Part shown: piece by piece, positions 17,996 through 27,225 of the stretch | How positions within the stretch are numbered: position 1 is the stretch's first letter | Layout of the letters: the number at the start of each line of letters is the position of its first letter | DNA from: Mariniphaga anaerophila | Lineage (GTDB): Bacteria > Bacteroidota > Bacteroidia > Bacteroidales > Prolixibacteraceae | Direction of reading: 5' to 3' | Length of the DNA: 64,000 nucleotides | Assembly (NCBI RefSeq): GCF_900129025.1 | Contig: NZ_FQUM01000005.1 | Coordinates: forward strand, 62,001 to 126,000 | Notes under the pieces: model-generated | Seen by the model: the letters and a program-made list of their open reading frames with translations, nothing else | Told to the model about the DNA's origin: nothing | Databases searched by the model: none | Made by a program: the position numbers and the translations under genes

Positions 17996-18003
17996 CAAAT
18001 ATA
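17996..18003 (-). promoter_or_regulatory. -7 element of the LAB_N gene
   Basis: Minus-strand TATATTTG, exact TAnnTTTG match; predicted leader about 13 nt. A TTTG occurs upstream but with only 14 bases of spacing. Confidence 0.5.
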
Positions 18004-18039
18004 GCAATTATGAATTCCAAAGCAGAGCATGTACAATTT

Positions 18040-18771
18040 CTAATTCTGAAGCTTTTTAATTGTATCCTGCGCTGCGTTTTGCTGTGCTTCTTTCTTCGAA
18101 GTCCCGGTCCCGGTTCCCAGCTTTTTGTCTTCTACAATTACTTTTGCAACAAACCGGGGTTGTTTCGATTTGTCAGAAGCCGGTTCTTCGGTTGTCTCAA
18201 ATTTAATGTCCTTCTTATTTTTCTGGCTCCACTCAATTAGCTGACTTTTAAAGTTGGTATCGTTTTGTTCAACTTCATTCAGATTAACAAATTGAGAAAG
18301 AATTCTTTTGGTTACGAAATATTTCGTTTTCCGGTAGCCGGCATCCAAATATATTGCTCCGATTAGGGCTTCAAGCGCATCTCCGTAAATGTGACTTTTA
18401 TCGATATTTTTTGTTGTGTTGGAATCGATAAAAACGTTGAGCCCCATATCGAAGGTCAGATGTGTTAAAAAGGCACGATTAACCAGTTTCGACCGGTTTT
18501 TAGTAAGGAAACCTTCGTCTTGTTGCGGAAAGCGGTTATAGAGAAAATCGGCAATAATTGCCCCCAGAATGGCATCTCCCAAAAACTCTAGCCGCTCGTT
18601 ATTTACCAGGTTCCCTTGCGAATCGTGAACCGAAGCCGATTTGTGCACAAAAGCCAAATCGTACAATTTCAGATTTGAAGGGTAAAACCCAAGTAAATCT
18701 TTTAAAAACAAATAAAACTCTTTTCTAGGAGAAGAAAAGAGCTTTATTCGTTGTGTTATTTTTCTAACCAC
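18040..18771 (-). CDS. rnc: Ribonuclease III
   Basis: 243 residues. Cleaves double-stranded RNA, including rRNA precursors. The signature motif NNERLEFLGDAILGAI is near residue 57 and the second acidic site is in YGDALEALIGAIYLDAGY near 130; the C-terminal double-stranded RNA-binding domain covers about 172-243 with GTGTSKKEAQQNAAQ. It follows fabF by 6 nt and is the third gene of the acpP-fabF-rnc unit. Confidence 0.96.
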   Translation of the reverse strand: MVRKITQRIKLFSSPRKEFYLFLKDLLGFYPSNLKLYDLAFVHKSASVHDSQGNLVNNERLEFLGDAILGAIIADFLYNRFPQQDEGFLTKNRSKLVNRAFLTHLTFDMGLNVFIDSNTTKNIDKSHIYGDALEALIGAIYLDAGYRKTKYFVTKRILSQFVNLNEVEQNDTNFKSQLIEWSQKNKKDIKFETTEEPASDKSKQPRFVAKVIVEDKKLGTGTGTSKKEAQQNAAQDTIKKLQN

Positions 18772-18777
18772 AGAATG

Positions 18778-20019
18778 TCAAAATTTTTTAAAAACGAGAG
18801 TTGCATTATGTCCACCAAAACCAAATGTGTTACTAACAGCAATGTTAACCGGTCTCTCTTTTGCAACGTTAAATGTAAAATCGAGCCTGTTATCGATTTC
18901 CGGATCGTCAGTAAAGTGGTTAATGGTAGGAGGAATAATCCCCTCCCTCATTGCCTGAATGCAGGCAAGTCCTTCCACTGCACCGGCGGCACCCAGCAGG
19001 TGTCCGGTCATAGATTTTGTGGAACTAATACTTATTTTTAATGCATGTTCACCAAAAGCCTTCTGAATAGCTTTTGACTCGGCTATATCTCCTAACGGAG
19101 TAGAAGTTCCGTGAACATTAATATAATCAACATTTTCCGGTAATATTCCGGCGTCTTCCAGAGCCCATTTCATCACAAGCTGTGCGCCATGTCCTTCAGG
19201 ATCGGGTGCCGTCATGTGATAAGCATCTGCAGACATACCTCCGCCAATCATTTCAGCATAAATTTTGGCGCCTCGTTTTTTGGCACTCTCGTATTCTTCG
19301 AATATGAAAGCACCTGAACCTTCGCCAATTACAAAACCATCGCGGTCTTTATCAAACGGCCTGGACGCCGTTTTGGGGTCATCGTTCCGTGTTGAAATGG
19401 CGCGCATAGAGTTAAATCCAGCAACACCCGCCTGATTTACTGCAGCTTCCGAGCCTCCGGTAATCATTATTTTTGCTTTCCCGAGGCGAATCATGTTGAA
19501 AGCTTCAATCATGGCATGCGATGCTGATGCGCATGCGGTAACTGTTGTAAAATTAGGACCCCTGAAATGGTATTTGATAGAAATTAACCCCCCGGCAATA
19601 TTGGCAATCATTTTAGGGATAAAGAAAGGCGAAAACCGGGGATTTTCTTCACGGTAGTTTTTTGTTTCTTCGTAAAAGGTTTGAAGGCCTCCAATTCCTG
19701 CACCCCAAATAACACCTGCCCTATCGTGGTCAATTTCGTCCAGATTAAGTCCTGAATCGTCCATTGCCTGTGTAGCAGCAGCCATTGCATATTGCGTGTA
19801 AAGGTCATATTTTCGTGCTTCTTTACGTTCTACGTATTCTTCCACATCGAAATTTTTGACCTCACAGGCGAACTGGGTTCTATGCTTTGAGGCATCGAAC
19901 CTTGTAATGGGTGCGGCACCGCTAACCCCGTTTTTTAGGTTTTCCCAAAAATCGTTAACCGTGTTTCCCAAAGGATTAACGGTGCCCACTCCGGTAATAA
20001 CTACCCGTTTAAATTCCAT
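18778..20019 (-). CDS. fabF: Beta-ketoacyl-ACP synthase II
   Basis: 413 residues. Condenses malonyl-ACP with acyl-ACP in fatty-acid elongation. The Cys-His-His triad is visible: Cys in TVTACASASHAM near 166, His in NVHGTSTPLGD near 304 and His in KSMTGHLLGAAGA near 341. Length and N-terminus (RVVITGVGTVNPLG) are standard. It starts 17 nt after acpP and overlaps no other gene. Confidence 0.97.
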   Translation of the reverse strand: MEFKRVVITGVGTVNPLGNTVNDFWENLKNGVSGAAPITRFDASKHRTQFACEVKNFDVEEYVERKEARKYDLYTQYAMAAATQAMDDSGLNLDEIDHDRAGVIWGAGIGGLQTFYEETKNYREENPRFSPFFIPKMIANIAGGLISIKYHFRGPNFTTVTACASASHAMIEAFNMIRLGKAKIMITGGSEAAVNQAGVAGFNSMRAISTRNDDPKTASRPFDKDRDGFVIGEGSGAFIFEEYESAKKRGAKIYAEMIGGGMSADAYHMTAPDPEGHGAQLVMKWALEDAGILPENVDYINVHGTSTPLGDIAESKAIQKAFGEHALKISISSTKSMTGHLLGAAGAVEGLACIQAMREGIIPPTINHFTDDPEIDNRLDFTFNVAKERPVNIAVSNTFGFGGHNATLVFKKF

Positions 20020-20036
20020 GAAATTAATCTTCTGGA

Positions 20037-20273
20037 TTACTTAGTTGCTTGTTCTATATGAGCAATAGCTTCACCTACAGTCGAAATTTTTTCGGCCTGA
20101 TCGTCCGGAATAGCCAAATCAAATTCTTTTTCAAACTCCATAATGAGTTCTACTGTATCAAGTGAATCGGCTCCAAGGTCGTTGGTGAATGATGCTTCGT
20201 TGGTTACTTCACTTTCGTCAACTCCCAATTTATCAACAATAATTGCTTTTACTTTTGCTGCAACGTCAGACAT
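20037..20273 (-). CDS. acpP: Acyl carrier protein
   Basis: 78 residues, acidic, with the phosphopantetheine-accepting serine in [12 protein letters not shown] near residue 38. Carries fatty-acyl intermediates for FabF, whose gene follows 17 nt later. First gene of the acpP-fabF-rnc unit, divergent from purN. Confidence 0.97.
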   Translation of the reverse strand: MSDVAAKVKAIIVDKLGVDESEVTNEASFTNDLGADSLDTVELIMEFEKEFDLAIPDDQAEKISTVGEAIAHIEQATK

Positions 20274-20408
20274 AATTCTAAAATTTTAGTTAATACTAAT
20301 TTGTGTTTTTAAATAATTCGCTGCAAAGTAATACATTTACAGTTTATATTTCAAAGAAAAAATATAAAAAAGATGATTCAAGGCCCGTATATTAAAAATG
20401 TAATATTC

Positions 20409-20416
20409 TAAATTTG
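20409..20416 (+). promoter_or_regulatory. -7 element of purN
   Basis: TAAATTTG, exact TAnnTTTG match, about 38 nt before the purN ATG at 20459. It overlaps the longer in-frame opening at 20414 and so decides for the later start. Confidence 0.5.
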
Positions 20417-20458
20417 AACCAATTATTCAAATGTTCCAATGTATTAATACAATTTAAA

Positions 20459-21034
20459 ATGAATGTTAAGAGAATAGCCATTTTTGCCTCAGGTTCAGGC
20501 ACAAATGCTCAAAATATCATCCACTATTTTTCAGATAATGAAGCCATTGAGGTAGATTCTTTATGGAGTAATAAACCAAAAGCATATGCACTTTCGAGGG
20601 CAGAAGCCAATGGAGTAAAAACCTTTGTTTTTAACCGGGAACAGTTTTACGAAACCGAACAAATTGCACAAAAGCTCAAGGAACGAGACATCGATTTGGT
20701 TGTTCTTGCCGGTTTTTTGTGGCTTGTTCCAGACAATTTGGTGGAAAATTTTAGAATCATAAACATTCATCCGGCGCTTCTTCCCAAATACGGAGGAAAA
20801 GGCATGTACGGAATGAAAGTACACCAGTCGGTGGTTGACAACAAGGAAAGCGAAACCGGAATTTCAATCCACTTTGTAAATAAGAAATATGATGAAGGGG
20901 AGCTGATTTTTCAGGCGAAATGCCCGGTTTTGCAAACCGATTCGCCCGAAGAAGTAGCCACAAAAGTACATGAACTGGAATACAAGCATTTTCCGGTAGT
21001 AATTGAGCAAATATTGTTACCGGAAGGGAAATAA
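20459..21034 (+). CDS. purN: Phosphoribosylglycinamide formyltransferase
   Basis: 191 residues from the ATG at 20459, the usual length. Transfers formyl from 10-formyl-tetrahydrofolate to GAR in purine synthesis. Motifs: FASGSGTNAQNI at the N-terminus, the catalytic Asn-His segment INIHPALLPKYGG near 104 and the catalytic Asp in HFVNKKYDEGE. Divergent from acpP. Confidence 0.95.
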   Translation: MNVKRIAIFASGSGTNAQNIIHYFSDNEAIEVDSLWSNKPKAYALSRAEANGVKTFVFNREQFYETEQIAQKLKERDIDLVVLAGFLWLVPDNLVENFRIINIHPALLPKYGGKGMYGMKVHQSVVDNKESETGISIHFVNKKYDEGELIFQAKCPVLQTDSPEEVATKVHELEYKHFPVVIEQILLPEGK

Positions 21035-21120
21035 GTTTTTAGATTTAAAGAGATTGAACCTCCCTGAGGTTAATAATAATTACATTGAAGGCTGTCCTGT
21101 TAAATAATGTTAAGAGGAAT

Positions 21121-21150
21121 TTTGCCGATTTTTCATTAAAATTATCTTTG
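21121..21150 (+). promoter_or_regulatory. Promoter of the RprXY-like two-component operon
   Basis: TTTG (21121-21124), 18 bases, TATCTTTG (21143-21150). A strong match to the Bacteroidota promoter, ending only 4 nt before the annotated ATG at 21155. Confidence 0.65.
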
Positions 21151-21154
21151 CTGC

Positions 21155-22723
21155 ATGAGCAGGAAAATGTTATTGACATTAATCGTTTTAATGGCATTGG
21201 TGCTTTCAGGGTTAATCCTGATTCAGACCAACCTCATCAAAACTGCATCTGACATTCGGGAGGAGCAATTCAACCAAATGGTAAAAGGTGCGTTAAAAAG
21301 GGTGGTCGATCAGATGGAACTGCACGAACAGCGTGTTGCCCGGGAAAGCGCACGGTTAGGCCGTTTGCCGGGAACAAATAACCCTCAGCGAAACCTGAGT
21401 GTTTTTCCGCGGCAAAGGGCAAGTCAGTTGTCGGGCAGTTTTCAGTTCCGCTACTCCGATGGAAACTTTTTCGGTAATTTTCAGGAAGAATTTCAGGTTA
21501 TCATAACTGACTCGATTAGTGCTCAGCAGCCAGATCATTTATTAAAGCCGCCAAACGACGCTTCTTCATTTGATCAGTTACACGAGTTCAACATGGATTT
21601 GGAGCGAAGAAGAGAACAATGGCTAAAAGATACGCACTGGCTCAACTACAAAATTCTGCTGGAAGGAAGACCGCTGGAAGAACGAATTGACTCGGCTTAC
21701 CTTGCCGAATCTATTCGCACTGTATTTCAGGAATCGGGCATCGAACCGGAATACCGCTATGCTGTTCGGAGTTCAAACCAGGGCACAGACAAATTTATTA
21801 CCGGAAGCCAGGGGTACAACCCCTCAAAAACCAAAGAGTATTACAGTCTGCTTTTTCCATACGATTTTGACGGGCAGCAGCCCAACTATCTGTATGTTTA
21901 TTTTCCGAAACGCTCAGGGTATATTTTACGGGCAACCGGTTTTACCATTATCCCCACCGTTATTTTAACGGGGTTGCTAATTGCCATCTTTGCTTATACC
22001 ATCATGGTTATTTTCAGGCAAAAGAAATTATCCATGATCAAGAACGACTTCATTAATAATATGACGCATGAGTTGAAAACGCCAATCTCTACTATTTCGC
22101 TGGCGAGCCAGATGCTTGAAGACGGAAGCATTACAAACACTCCGAAAACCATCGAGCACATTTCGAGAGTTATCAATCAGGAAAGCAAACGGCTCAGTTT
22201 TCAGGTAGAAAAAGTGCTTCAGATGGCAGTATTTAATGAAGGCCGGTTAAAACTGAAATTCAAAGAGTTTGATGTAAACAACACGCTTCAAAATGTATTA
22301 AATAATTTTGAACTGAGGGTAAAAAGCAAAAACGGCGTACTTCATTCTGATCTGAAAGCAGAAGATACTATTATAAAAGGTGACGAAATACACATCACCA
22401 ACGTTATTTTTAATCTGCTCGACAATGCGATGAAATACAGCAACGGAGAGCCTGAAATTACCGTGGGAACCGAAAACAAGAACGACAATATTATTATTTC
22501 AGTTAAAGACAACGGGATTGGTATTTCAAAAGAACACCAGGCACAAATTTTCGACCGCTTTTACCGGGTACCTACCGGCAATGTACATAATGTTAAAGGA
22601 TTTGGGCTTGGACTTAGTTACGTGAAGAAAATTGTGGATTTGCACAATGGGAAGATTAAAGTAGATAGTGCTGTAAACAAAGGCACAAAGTTTAGTATAT
22701 TGTTACCAAAATTAAAAAAATAA
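21155..22723 (+). CDS. Sensor histidine kinase (RprX-like)
   Basis: 522 residues. First membrane segment at about 5-25, a periplasmic domain of about 240 residues, second membrane segment near 268-288, then HisKA with the phospho-acceptor in NNMTHELKTPIS near 312, and HATPase_c with the N-box (NVIFNLLDNAMKYS), DNGIGIS and GFGLGLSYVKKIV. The topology and length resemble Bacteroides RprX. Because the promoter nearly touches 21155, the ATG at 21167, preceded by AGGA, may be the real start. The response-regulator gene follows after 2 nt. Confidence 0.92.
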   Translation: MSRKMLLTLIVLMALVLSGLILIQTNLIKTASDIREEQFNQMVKGALKRVVDQMELHEQRVARESARLGRLPGTNNPQRNLSVFPRQRASQLSGSFQFRYSDGNFFGNFQEEFQVIITDSISAQQPDHLLKPPNDASSFDQLHEFNMDLERRREQWLKDTHWLNYKILLEGRPLEERIDSAYLAESIRTVFQESGIEPEYRYAVRSSNQGTDKFITGSQGYNPSKTKEYYSLLFPYDFDGQQPNYLYVYFPKRSGYILRATGFTIIPTVILTGLLIAIFAYTIMVIFRQKKLSMIKNDFINNMTHELKTPISTISLASQMLEDGSITNTPKTIEHISRVINQESKRLSFQVEKVLQMAVFNEGRLKLKFKEFDVNNTLQNVLNNFELRVKSKNGVLHSDLKAEDTIIKGDEIHITNVIFNLLDNAMKYSNGEPEITVGTENKNDNIIISVKDNGIGISKEHQAQIFDRFYRVPTGNVHNVKGFGLGLSYVKKIVDLHNGKIKVDSAVNKGTKFSILLPKLKK

Positions 22724-22725
22724 GC

Positions 22726-23415
22726 ATGGAACAGAAAACAAAATTACTTTTGGCTGAAGACGATGAAAACCTGGGTGTGCTTTTAAAAGAGTACCTGGTT
22801 GCCAAAGGATTCGGCGCGGACCTTTATCCGGACGGCGAAATAGCCTATAAAGGTTTTATGAAAGAGCATTACGATATCTGTATCCTGGATATTATGATGC
22901 CCAAAAAGGATGGTTTTTCTCTTGCTAAAGATATCAGGGTTGTAAATCCTGACATCCCCATTATTTTTCTGACTGCAAAAAATCTGAAAGACGACGTAAT
23001 TGAAGGATTTAAACTGGGTGCCGATGATTACATCACCAAGCCTTTCAGCATGGAAGAGCTCATATTCAGAATTGAAGCCATTTTACGCAGAACATCGGCA
23101 GAATCGCAGGTTGCAAACGAGCCTGTTTTTACGCTGGGCAAATATACTTTCGATACAAGAAAACAAACATTGGCAGATGCTGAAGAGACGGTAAAACTGA
23201 CAACCAAAGAATCTGACCTGCTTAAATTATTGTGTCAGAATGCCAACAAAGTTCTGGAACGAAATTATGCTTTAAAATCGATTTGGATTGACGACAACTA
23301 TTTCAATGCCAGAAGCATGGATGTTTACATTACCAAACTGAGGAAGCACTTAAAAGACGAGCCCTCTGTGGAAATTATCAATGTTCACGGGAAAGGATAT
23401 AAATTAATAGTATAA
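22726..23415 (+). CDS. OmpR-family response regulator (RprY-like)
   Basis: 229 residues. Receiver domain with acidic pair AEDDE near 12, phospho-acceptor Asp in CILDIMMPKKDG near 54 and Lys in YITKPFSMEE; winged-helix DNA-binding domain from about 130, ending with DVYITKLRKHLK and VHGKGYKLIV. Cognate regulator of the kinase 2 nt upstream. Convergent with the efflux genes, separated by a bidirectional terminator. In Bacteroides this pair influences envelope and stress genes; the targets here are unknown. Confidence 0.94.
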   Translation: MEQKTKLLLAEDDENLGVLLKEYLVAKGFGADLYPDGEIAYKGFMKEHYDICILDIMMPKKDGFSLAKDIRVVNPDIPIIFLTAKNLKDDVIEGFKLGADDYITKPFSMEELIFRIEAILRRTSAESQVANEPVFTLGKYTFDTRKQTLADAEETVKLTTKESDLLKLLCQNANKVLERNYALKSIWIDDNYFNARSMDVYITKLRKHLKDEPSVEIINVHGKGYKLIV

Positions 23416-23508
23416 CATTACGTTAATTCAGATCTGAAGAGAACTCCTTTTCGCGCAAAAATCCCCGTCTTCGGAATTCACGGAAATAATAGAACAGCCA
23501 AACAATAT

Positions 23509-23555
23509 AAAAAGCAGGCACTGAAATTTCAAAAAAAACTCAGTGCCTGCTTTTT
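23509..23555. terminator. Bidirectional terminator between the RprY-like and TolC-like genes
   Basis: Perfect 16-bp inverted repeat, arms 23509-23524 and 23540-23555 with a 15-nt loop. A5 at one end and T6 at the other let it terminate in both directions. Confidence 0.88.
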
Positions 23556-23633
23556 TATGTGTCACCTGAAAAGATTCACTGCTTCTTCGGGAAACACCGC
23601 TTATCCACAAAAATCGCAAAACGCTCGGTTCTG

Positions 23634-25139
23634 TTAAAAAACAAACCGGTCGACCTTTTCCTCCAGCATTGGGTTTCCGTAGGTAATATTTTGCCCTCTC
23701 TCAAAATCAAACAAAGTCAGCATTCTTAACCGGTAAAAAGCAACCCAGTAACTTCGCACCGAACGTATGTAATCGCGTTTTGCCTGCTCCCGCTCCTGTA
23801 ACGCAATATTTAAATCGGTAATGCTAAGCTCGCCATTCTGAAATTTGCGAAGTGCAATTTGGTAACCGTTTTCAGCAACCTTGTCCGCTTCATCCGCAGT
23901 TTTCAACTGATCTTTCATAAGACTGAACTGTTCGACCTGAACAACAACTTCCCGGTCAAACTCTTCCATATCCTTATTAACGTTGTAAATAGTAAGTTCC
24001 CTTTCAGATTCTGCCAGCTTTACCGTTGACGCAGATTTTCCCCAGTCGAGAATAGGAATACGCAAAGAAACCCGCAACATTTTATCTTTTTCGGCCTGCT
24101 CGTAAATTCCAAGAATCTCATCTGCACTATTAGACAGCCCAAAACTCCCTGAGAGGGTGGCTCTTAAACCAGTGCTGTTTTTTGCTTCTGCCAAATCACG
24201 ATCGGCATTAATAAGCCTTCGCTGATAAAGGGAAGTTTCTCTACGGTTTTCTTTGGCCTTTTCCAAAGCAAGCCCCGGGTCAATTTCGAAAAGAGTGAAA
24301 CCCAGCGGAATTATCAGATCAATGTCCATTCCCTGTTCGATACCGACATATCTTTTTAGCTCAAAATCAGCATTCTTCAATTCAATATTCGATTGATTAA
24401 GGGCTTTTTGTGCATTTAATACCGAAAGCTCAATGCGCGAAAAATCATTATCAGAAATTTGACCAAGCTGCTTTTTTGTTTGCGAGATTTTCAAATTGTC
24501 CAGGCTGTTTTTCAAATTGCTTTCAGCAAGTTTAAAATTGGTTTGCACGGTGAGGTAGTTAAAAAACCTGCTGGTTGTGTTTAAAGCAATCTGCTCAATT
24601 TGCGCCACAAACAGCTTTTGCGCCTCGTCGTAAACCATAGGTTCCGTTTTACGGTACCACTTCATCCAGTTGTAGGCAAAAAGCGGCTGGCTAAAACCAA
24701 TTACAAACGGGCTTCCTGAATAACCTATTTCGTTTTTATTTAAGTTTTTTATACCATGAGCCGAAGTGCTTGCCCACACAGATGTTCCCAATTGAGGAAT
24801 CGACTGGCTTAACGAAAGGTTGGCTGATGCCGCCAGATTGGAAACCTGTTTAAATTCGATGCTCCCGTCGGGCTGGGTAATTGGCTGGGTAGAATGAGTG
24901 TAGTTGGGCAAATCGCCGGAAAGCGTCAACTGCGGCCTGAATCGGGTCTTAAAATTTCGATACCGCCAGTAATAATTCACATTTTGGTTCTGAATGTATT
25001 TTGCGGTGGGTGAATGTAAAAGTGCCATCTCAATTACCTCGTCAAGCGTGAGGCTGTAGCCGATAGAATCGGTTTGCCCCGACAGCGGATTCGCCGCCAA
25101 CAAAAAAACCGTCAGAATTAACAACAACAATCGCTTCAT
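23634..25139 (-). CDS. TolC-like outer-membrane efflux protein
   Basis: 501 residues from the ATG at 25139, which opens a signal peptide (MKRLLLLILTVFLLAANPLSG). The longer frame up to 25214 reads back into the adaptor gene and is rejected. Two OEP domains follow, with long helical stretches rich in Asn, Gln and Leu (NFKLAESNLKNSLDNLKIS and DRDLAEAKN) that build the periplasmic tunnel. It starts 10 nt after the HlyD-like adaptor, so the two are coupled. No pump gene is in the operon. Confidence 0.88.
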   Translation of the reverse strand: MKRLLLLILTVFLLAANPLSGQTDSIGYSLTLDEVIEMALLHSPTAKYIQNQNVNYYWRYRNFKTRFRPQLTLSGDLPNYTHSTQPITQPDGSIEFKQVSNLAASANLSLSQSIPQLGTSVWASTSAHGIKNLNKNEIGYSGSPFVIGFSQPLFAYNWMKWYRKTEPMVYDEAQKLFVAQIEQIALNTTSRFFNYLTVQTNFKLAESNLKNSLDNLKISQTKKQLGQISDNDFSRIELSVLNAQKALNQSNIELKNADFELKRYVGIEQGMDIDLIIPLGFTLFEIDPGLALEKAKENRRETSLYQRRLINADRDLAEAKNSTGLRATLSGSFGLSNSADEILGIYEQAEKDKMLRVSLRIPILDWGKSASTVKLAESERELTIYNVNKDMEEFDREVVVQVEQFSLMKDQLKTADEADKVAENGYQIALRKFQNGELSITDLNIALQEREQAKRDYIRSVRSYWVAFYRLRMLTLFDFERGQNITYGNPMLEEKVDRFVF

Positions 25140-25149
25140 TTCCCCGGGT

Positions 25150-26373
25150 TTATTTTTCAATTTCAATTTCATCAAATTGCCTGTATGCTCCGAGGCCGTC
25201 GGTAATAACAACATCGCCTTCTTCCAGTCCCGAAAGAATCTCGCAGTAATCGTTCCCGATAATTCCCAACGTAAAATCCTTTTTAACTGCCTTATCTCCT
25301 TTCACCACAAACATTTTGTGTTTCTGCCCGTTCTCAATTTCCGGTATTCTTTTTATACGCAGGGCATCTGCTTTTGAATTTACAATAATCTGAATTTCAA
25401 TCTGTTGATTTGCAATCAGCTTCGGATGACTGCTTTCCTGAAGATGCACGTTAAACTGAACTTTGTTGTTTTCTACCATTGGAGTGATATTTCCAACCGT
25501 ACCTTCCAATTGTTCTTCGCCCAAATTCACAAACACTTTGTCGCCGGTTTTAAGCTGAACCGCATGTTGCTCTTCAACCGAGCCAATTATTTTAAACGAT
25601 GTAAGATCAGACATGCGCACCAGCAGGTCATCGGTTTTAACTTTCTCACCTGCCCTGCCCGAGATGGACAAAATTATTCCGGAAGAGGGTGCCCGGATAC
25701 TCATTTTCTGGATAAGCTCCTGCTTTTCTTCCAGCTCCTTTTGTTGCATTCTTATTTGCAACAGAATCCCGGCTTCTTCTGTTTTGAGCTGCTTCAATCT
25801 GATTGAATTTTTTTCAACTAAAGTCTGGAGGTCTTTCTCTGCCAGCGTGATTTCCTGCTTGGTTTGCGCAATTCGTGCCGGAGATATTCCGCCTACTTCC
25901 AGCAACTGCTCCTGATCGGCCAACTGCGATTTTAGCGAGGTAATTTTCAGCTTTTTCACTTCTTCGTTATAATCCAGGTCGAGGCGTGTGCTTTGTGCAT
26001 TCAGCCGGGTGCGCTCCAAATTATTCTGCCTTACTTCGAGTTGGTCTTTTATGCTTTCAATGGCATCAGTAACCCCGTCGGTATTCAGTTGCAAAATAAC
26101 ATCTCCTTTTTTTACTTTGCTCCCCGGCTCGGCAACAACGCTTTTAATTATCCCCGCAGCAGGGCTCAAAATAAGTACTTCGCTCTCTGAATCAACAACT
26201 CCGGTGGCATGCAGCGAAAGTATCACCGGGCCTCTGTCTACAACCTCAGAGACTAAATTGTTTTTTTTGATGGCAGAAGGTAAAAAAAGGCGGTAAAAAT
26301 AAGCTGCTCCGGCTATTACGGCAATCGCCAAAACAGAAATAACTGCAATTCGAAATTTACTGTTTTTTCCCAT
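25150..26373 (-). CDS. HlyD/AcrA-type periplasmic adaptor subunit
   Basis: 407 residues from the ATG at 26373. N-terminal membrane anchor (10-30), split biotinyl-lipoyl domain (VLILSPAAGIIKSVVAEPG and APSSGIILSISG), a coiled-coil hairpin of about 130 residues between, then beta-barrel and membrane-proximal domains. It would link an inner-membrane pump to the TolC-like protein encoded next. An ABC (MacB-type) or RND partner is expected but is not in the window. The in-frame codon at 26418 lies inside the upstream terminator and is rejected. Confidence 0.88.
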   Translation of the reverse strand: MGKNSKFRIAVISVLAIAVIAGAAYFYRLFLPSAIKKNNLVSEVVDRGPVILSLHATGVVDSESEVLILSPAAGIIKSVVAEPGSKVKKGDVILQLNTDGVTDAIESIKDQLEVRQNNLERTRLNAQSTRLDLDYNEEVKKLKITSLKSQLADQEQLLEVGGISPARIAQTKQEITLAEKDLQTLVEKNSIRLKQLKTEEAGILLQIRMQQKELEEKQELIQKMSIRAPSSGIILSISGRAGEKVKTDDLLVRMSDLTSFKIIGSVEEQHAVQLKTGDKVFVNLGEEQLEGTVGNITPMVENNKVQFNVHLQESSHPKLIANQQIEIQIIVNSKADALRIKRIPEIENGQKHKMFVVKGDKAVKKDFTLGIIGNDYCEILSGLEEGDVVITDGLGAYRQFDEIEIEK

Positions 26374-26406
26374 AGTTCTTTTTCGTTGGTTAAGGCAAAA
26401 AATAAT

Positions 26407-26440
26407 AACAGAACCCATCCGCTCGCAAATGGGTTCTGTT
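26407..26440 (-). terminator. Terminator after the hypothetical gene 26486-27190
   Basis: Perfect 12-bp stem, arms 26407-26418 and 26429-26440 with a 10-nt loop. On the minus strand it is followed by ATTATTTTTTG. It separates this gene from the adaptor gene. Confidence 0.82.
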
Positions 26441-26485
26441 AACCAGAGGCTAAATTAAAAAAATCGTCGAATTTTTCGGGAAGGG

Positions 26486-27190
26486 TTACCGTATTTTTTC
26501 AAGAAACAGCTTTCTCAGCTTAACCAAATATTCAGCATTTATTTTATTCGAAAGTATCCTCACAAACTCAACCAGGGTTCCGTCTTTGTAAAACGATCCG
26601 GATGCAGCGTCAAATTCATGCCCCATCCAGTTGTATTTTACGTCCATGGTAACTTTCACAAAAGTATCGTACTTCAGGTATTTCGGAATTTCGATGTAGC
26701 CGAAATTATCGTCTTGCAATTCCTGATACACACCGTCTGCAAGCTGTTCCAGCGACAAGAACTTAACAATTTTCACTTCTGCTTCCAGTTTTCCTTTCAG
26801 CTTTTTGTTCATCAAAAACTGAATGCCCTGTTTTTGATAGGCTTCCTGAATTTTTTCCACCAAATCTATTTCAGAAAGATGCCTTAACCGAATGACATTC
26901 AGCAGTTGCGTGCCAATTAGCATGTAACCTTTACCCGAATCGAATTTCCAATCGTATTCTTTCTCAATATTTTGCGTTGCCCGCAACACTTCCTCCAGCG
27001 GATATTGTTTGTCGAGCACAAGGTAAATGTAAATAGGCTTCGGTTTGGTGGGCGTTTCGTGATAATACCCGGGGAACTGATTCTGTGCTTCAAATACCAG
27101 ACTGCCCTGCAGCACCTTCTCTTCTACCGAAACAATAGTAACTTGTTTTGTGAGGTTGGAGAATACTTCCATTTTTTTGTTCTGTTCCAT
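26486..27190 (-). CDS. Hypothetical protein, no recognised family
   Basis: 234 residues with no signal peptide or membrane segment and a mixed alpha/beta composition. Two copies of a similar idea may be present: an I-Y-I-Y-L-V-L-D strand near 56 and the later YNWMGHEFDAASGSFYKDG strand-turn near 190. The first 30 residues form a beta-rich opening after MEQNKKMEV. It has its own terminator and overlaps the promoter region of the divergent metalloprotease gene. I do not recognise it; likely a cytoplasmic protein conserved in related Bacteroidota. Confidence 0.7.
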   Translation of the reverse strand: MEQNKKMEVFSNLTKQVTIVSVEEKVLQGSLVFEAQNQFPGYYHETPTKPKPIYIYLVLDKQYPLEEVLRATQNIEKEYDWKFDSGKGYMLIGTQLLNVIRLRHLSEIDLVEKIQEAYQKQGIQFLMNKKLKGKLEAEVKIVKFLSLEQLADGVYQELQDDNFGYIEIPKYLKYDTFVKVTMDVKYNWMGHEFDAASGSFYKDGTLVEFVRILSNKINAEYLVKLRKLFLEKIR

Positions 27191-27206
27191 AATGTGGTAT
27201 ATTTGG
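27176..27206 (+). promoter_or_regulatory. Promoter of the YgjP-type metalloprotease / dgt operon
   Basis: TTTG (27176-27179), 19 bases, TATATTTG (27199-27206): an exact consensus promoter, with transcription starting about 15 nt before the ATG at 27226. Its -33 box lies inside the 5' end of the divergent gene. Confidence 0.78.
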
Positions 27207-27225
27207 TTTTATTTTTATAAAACGA

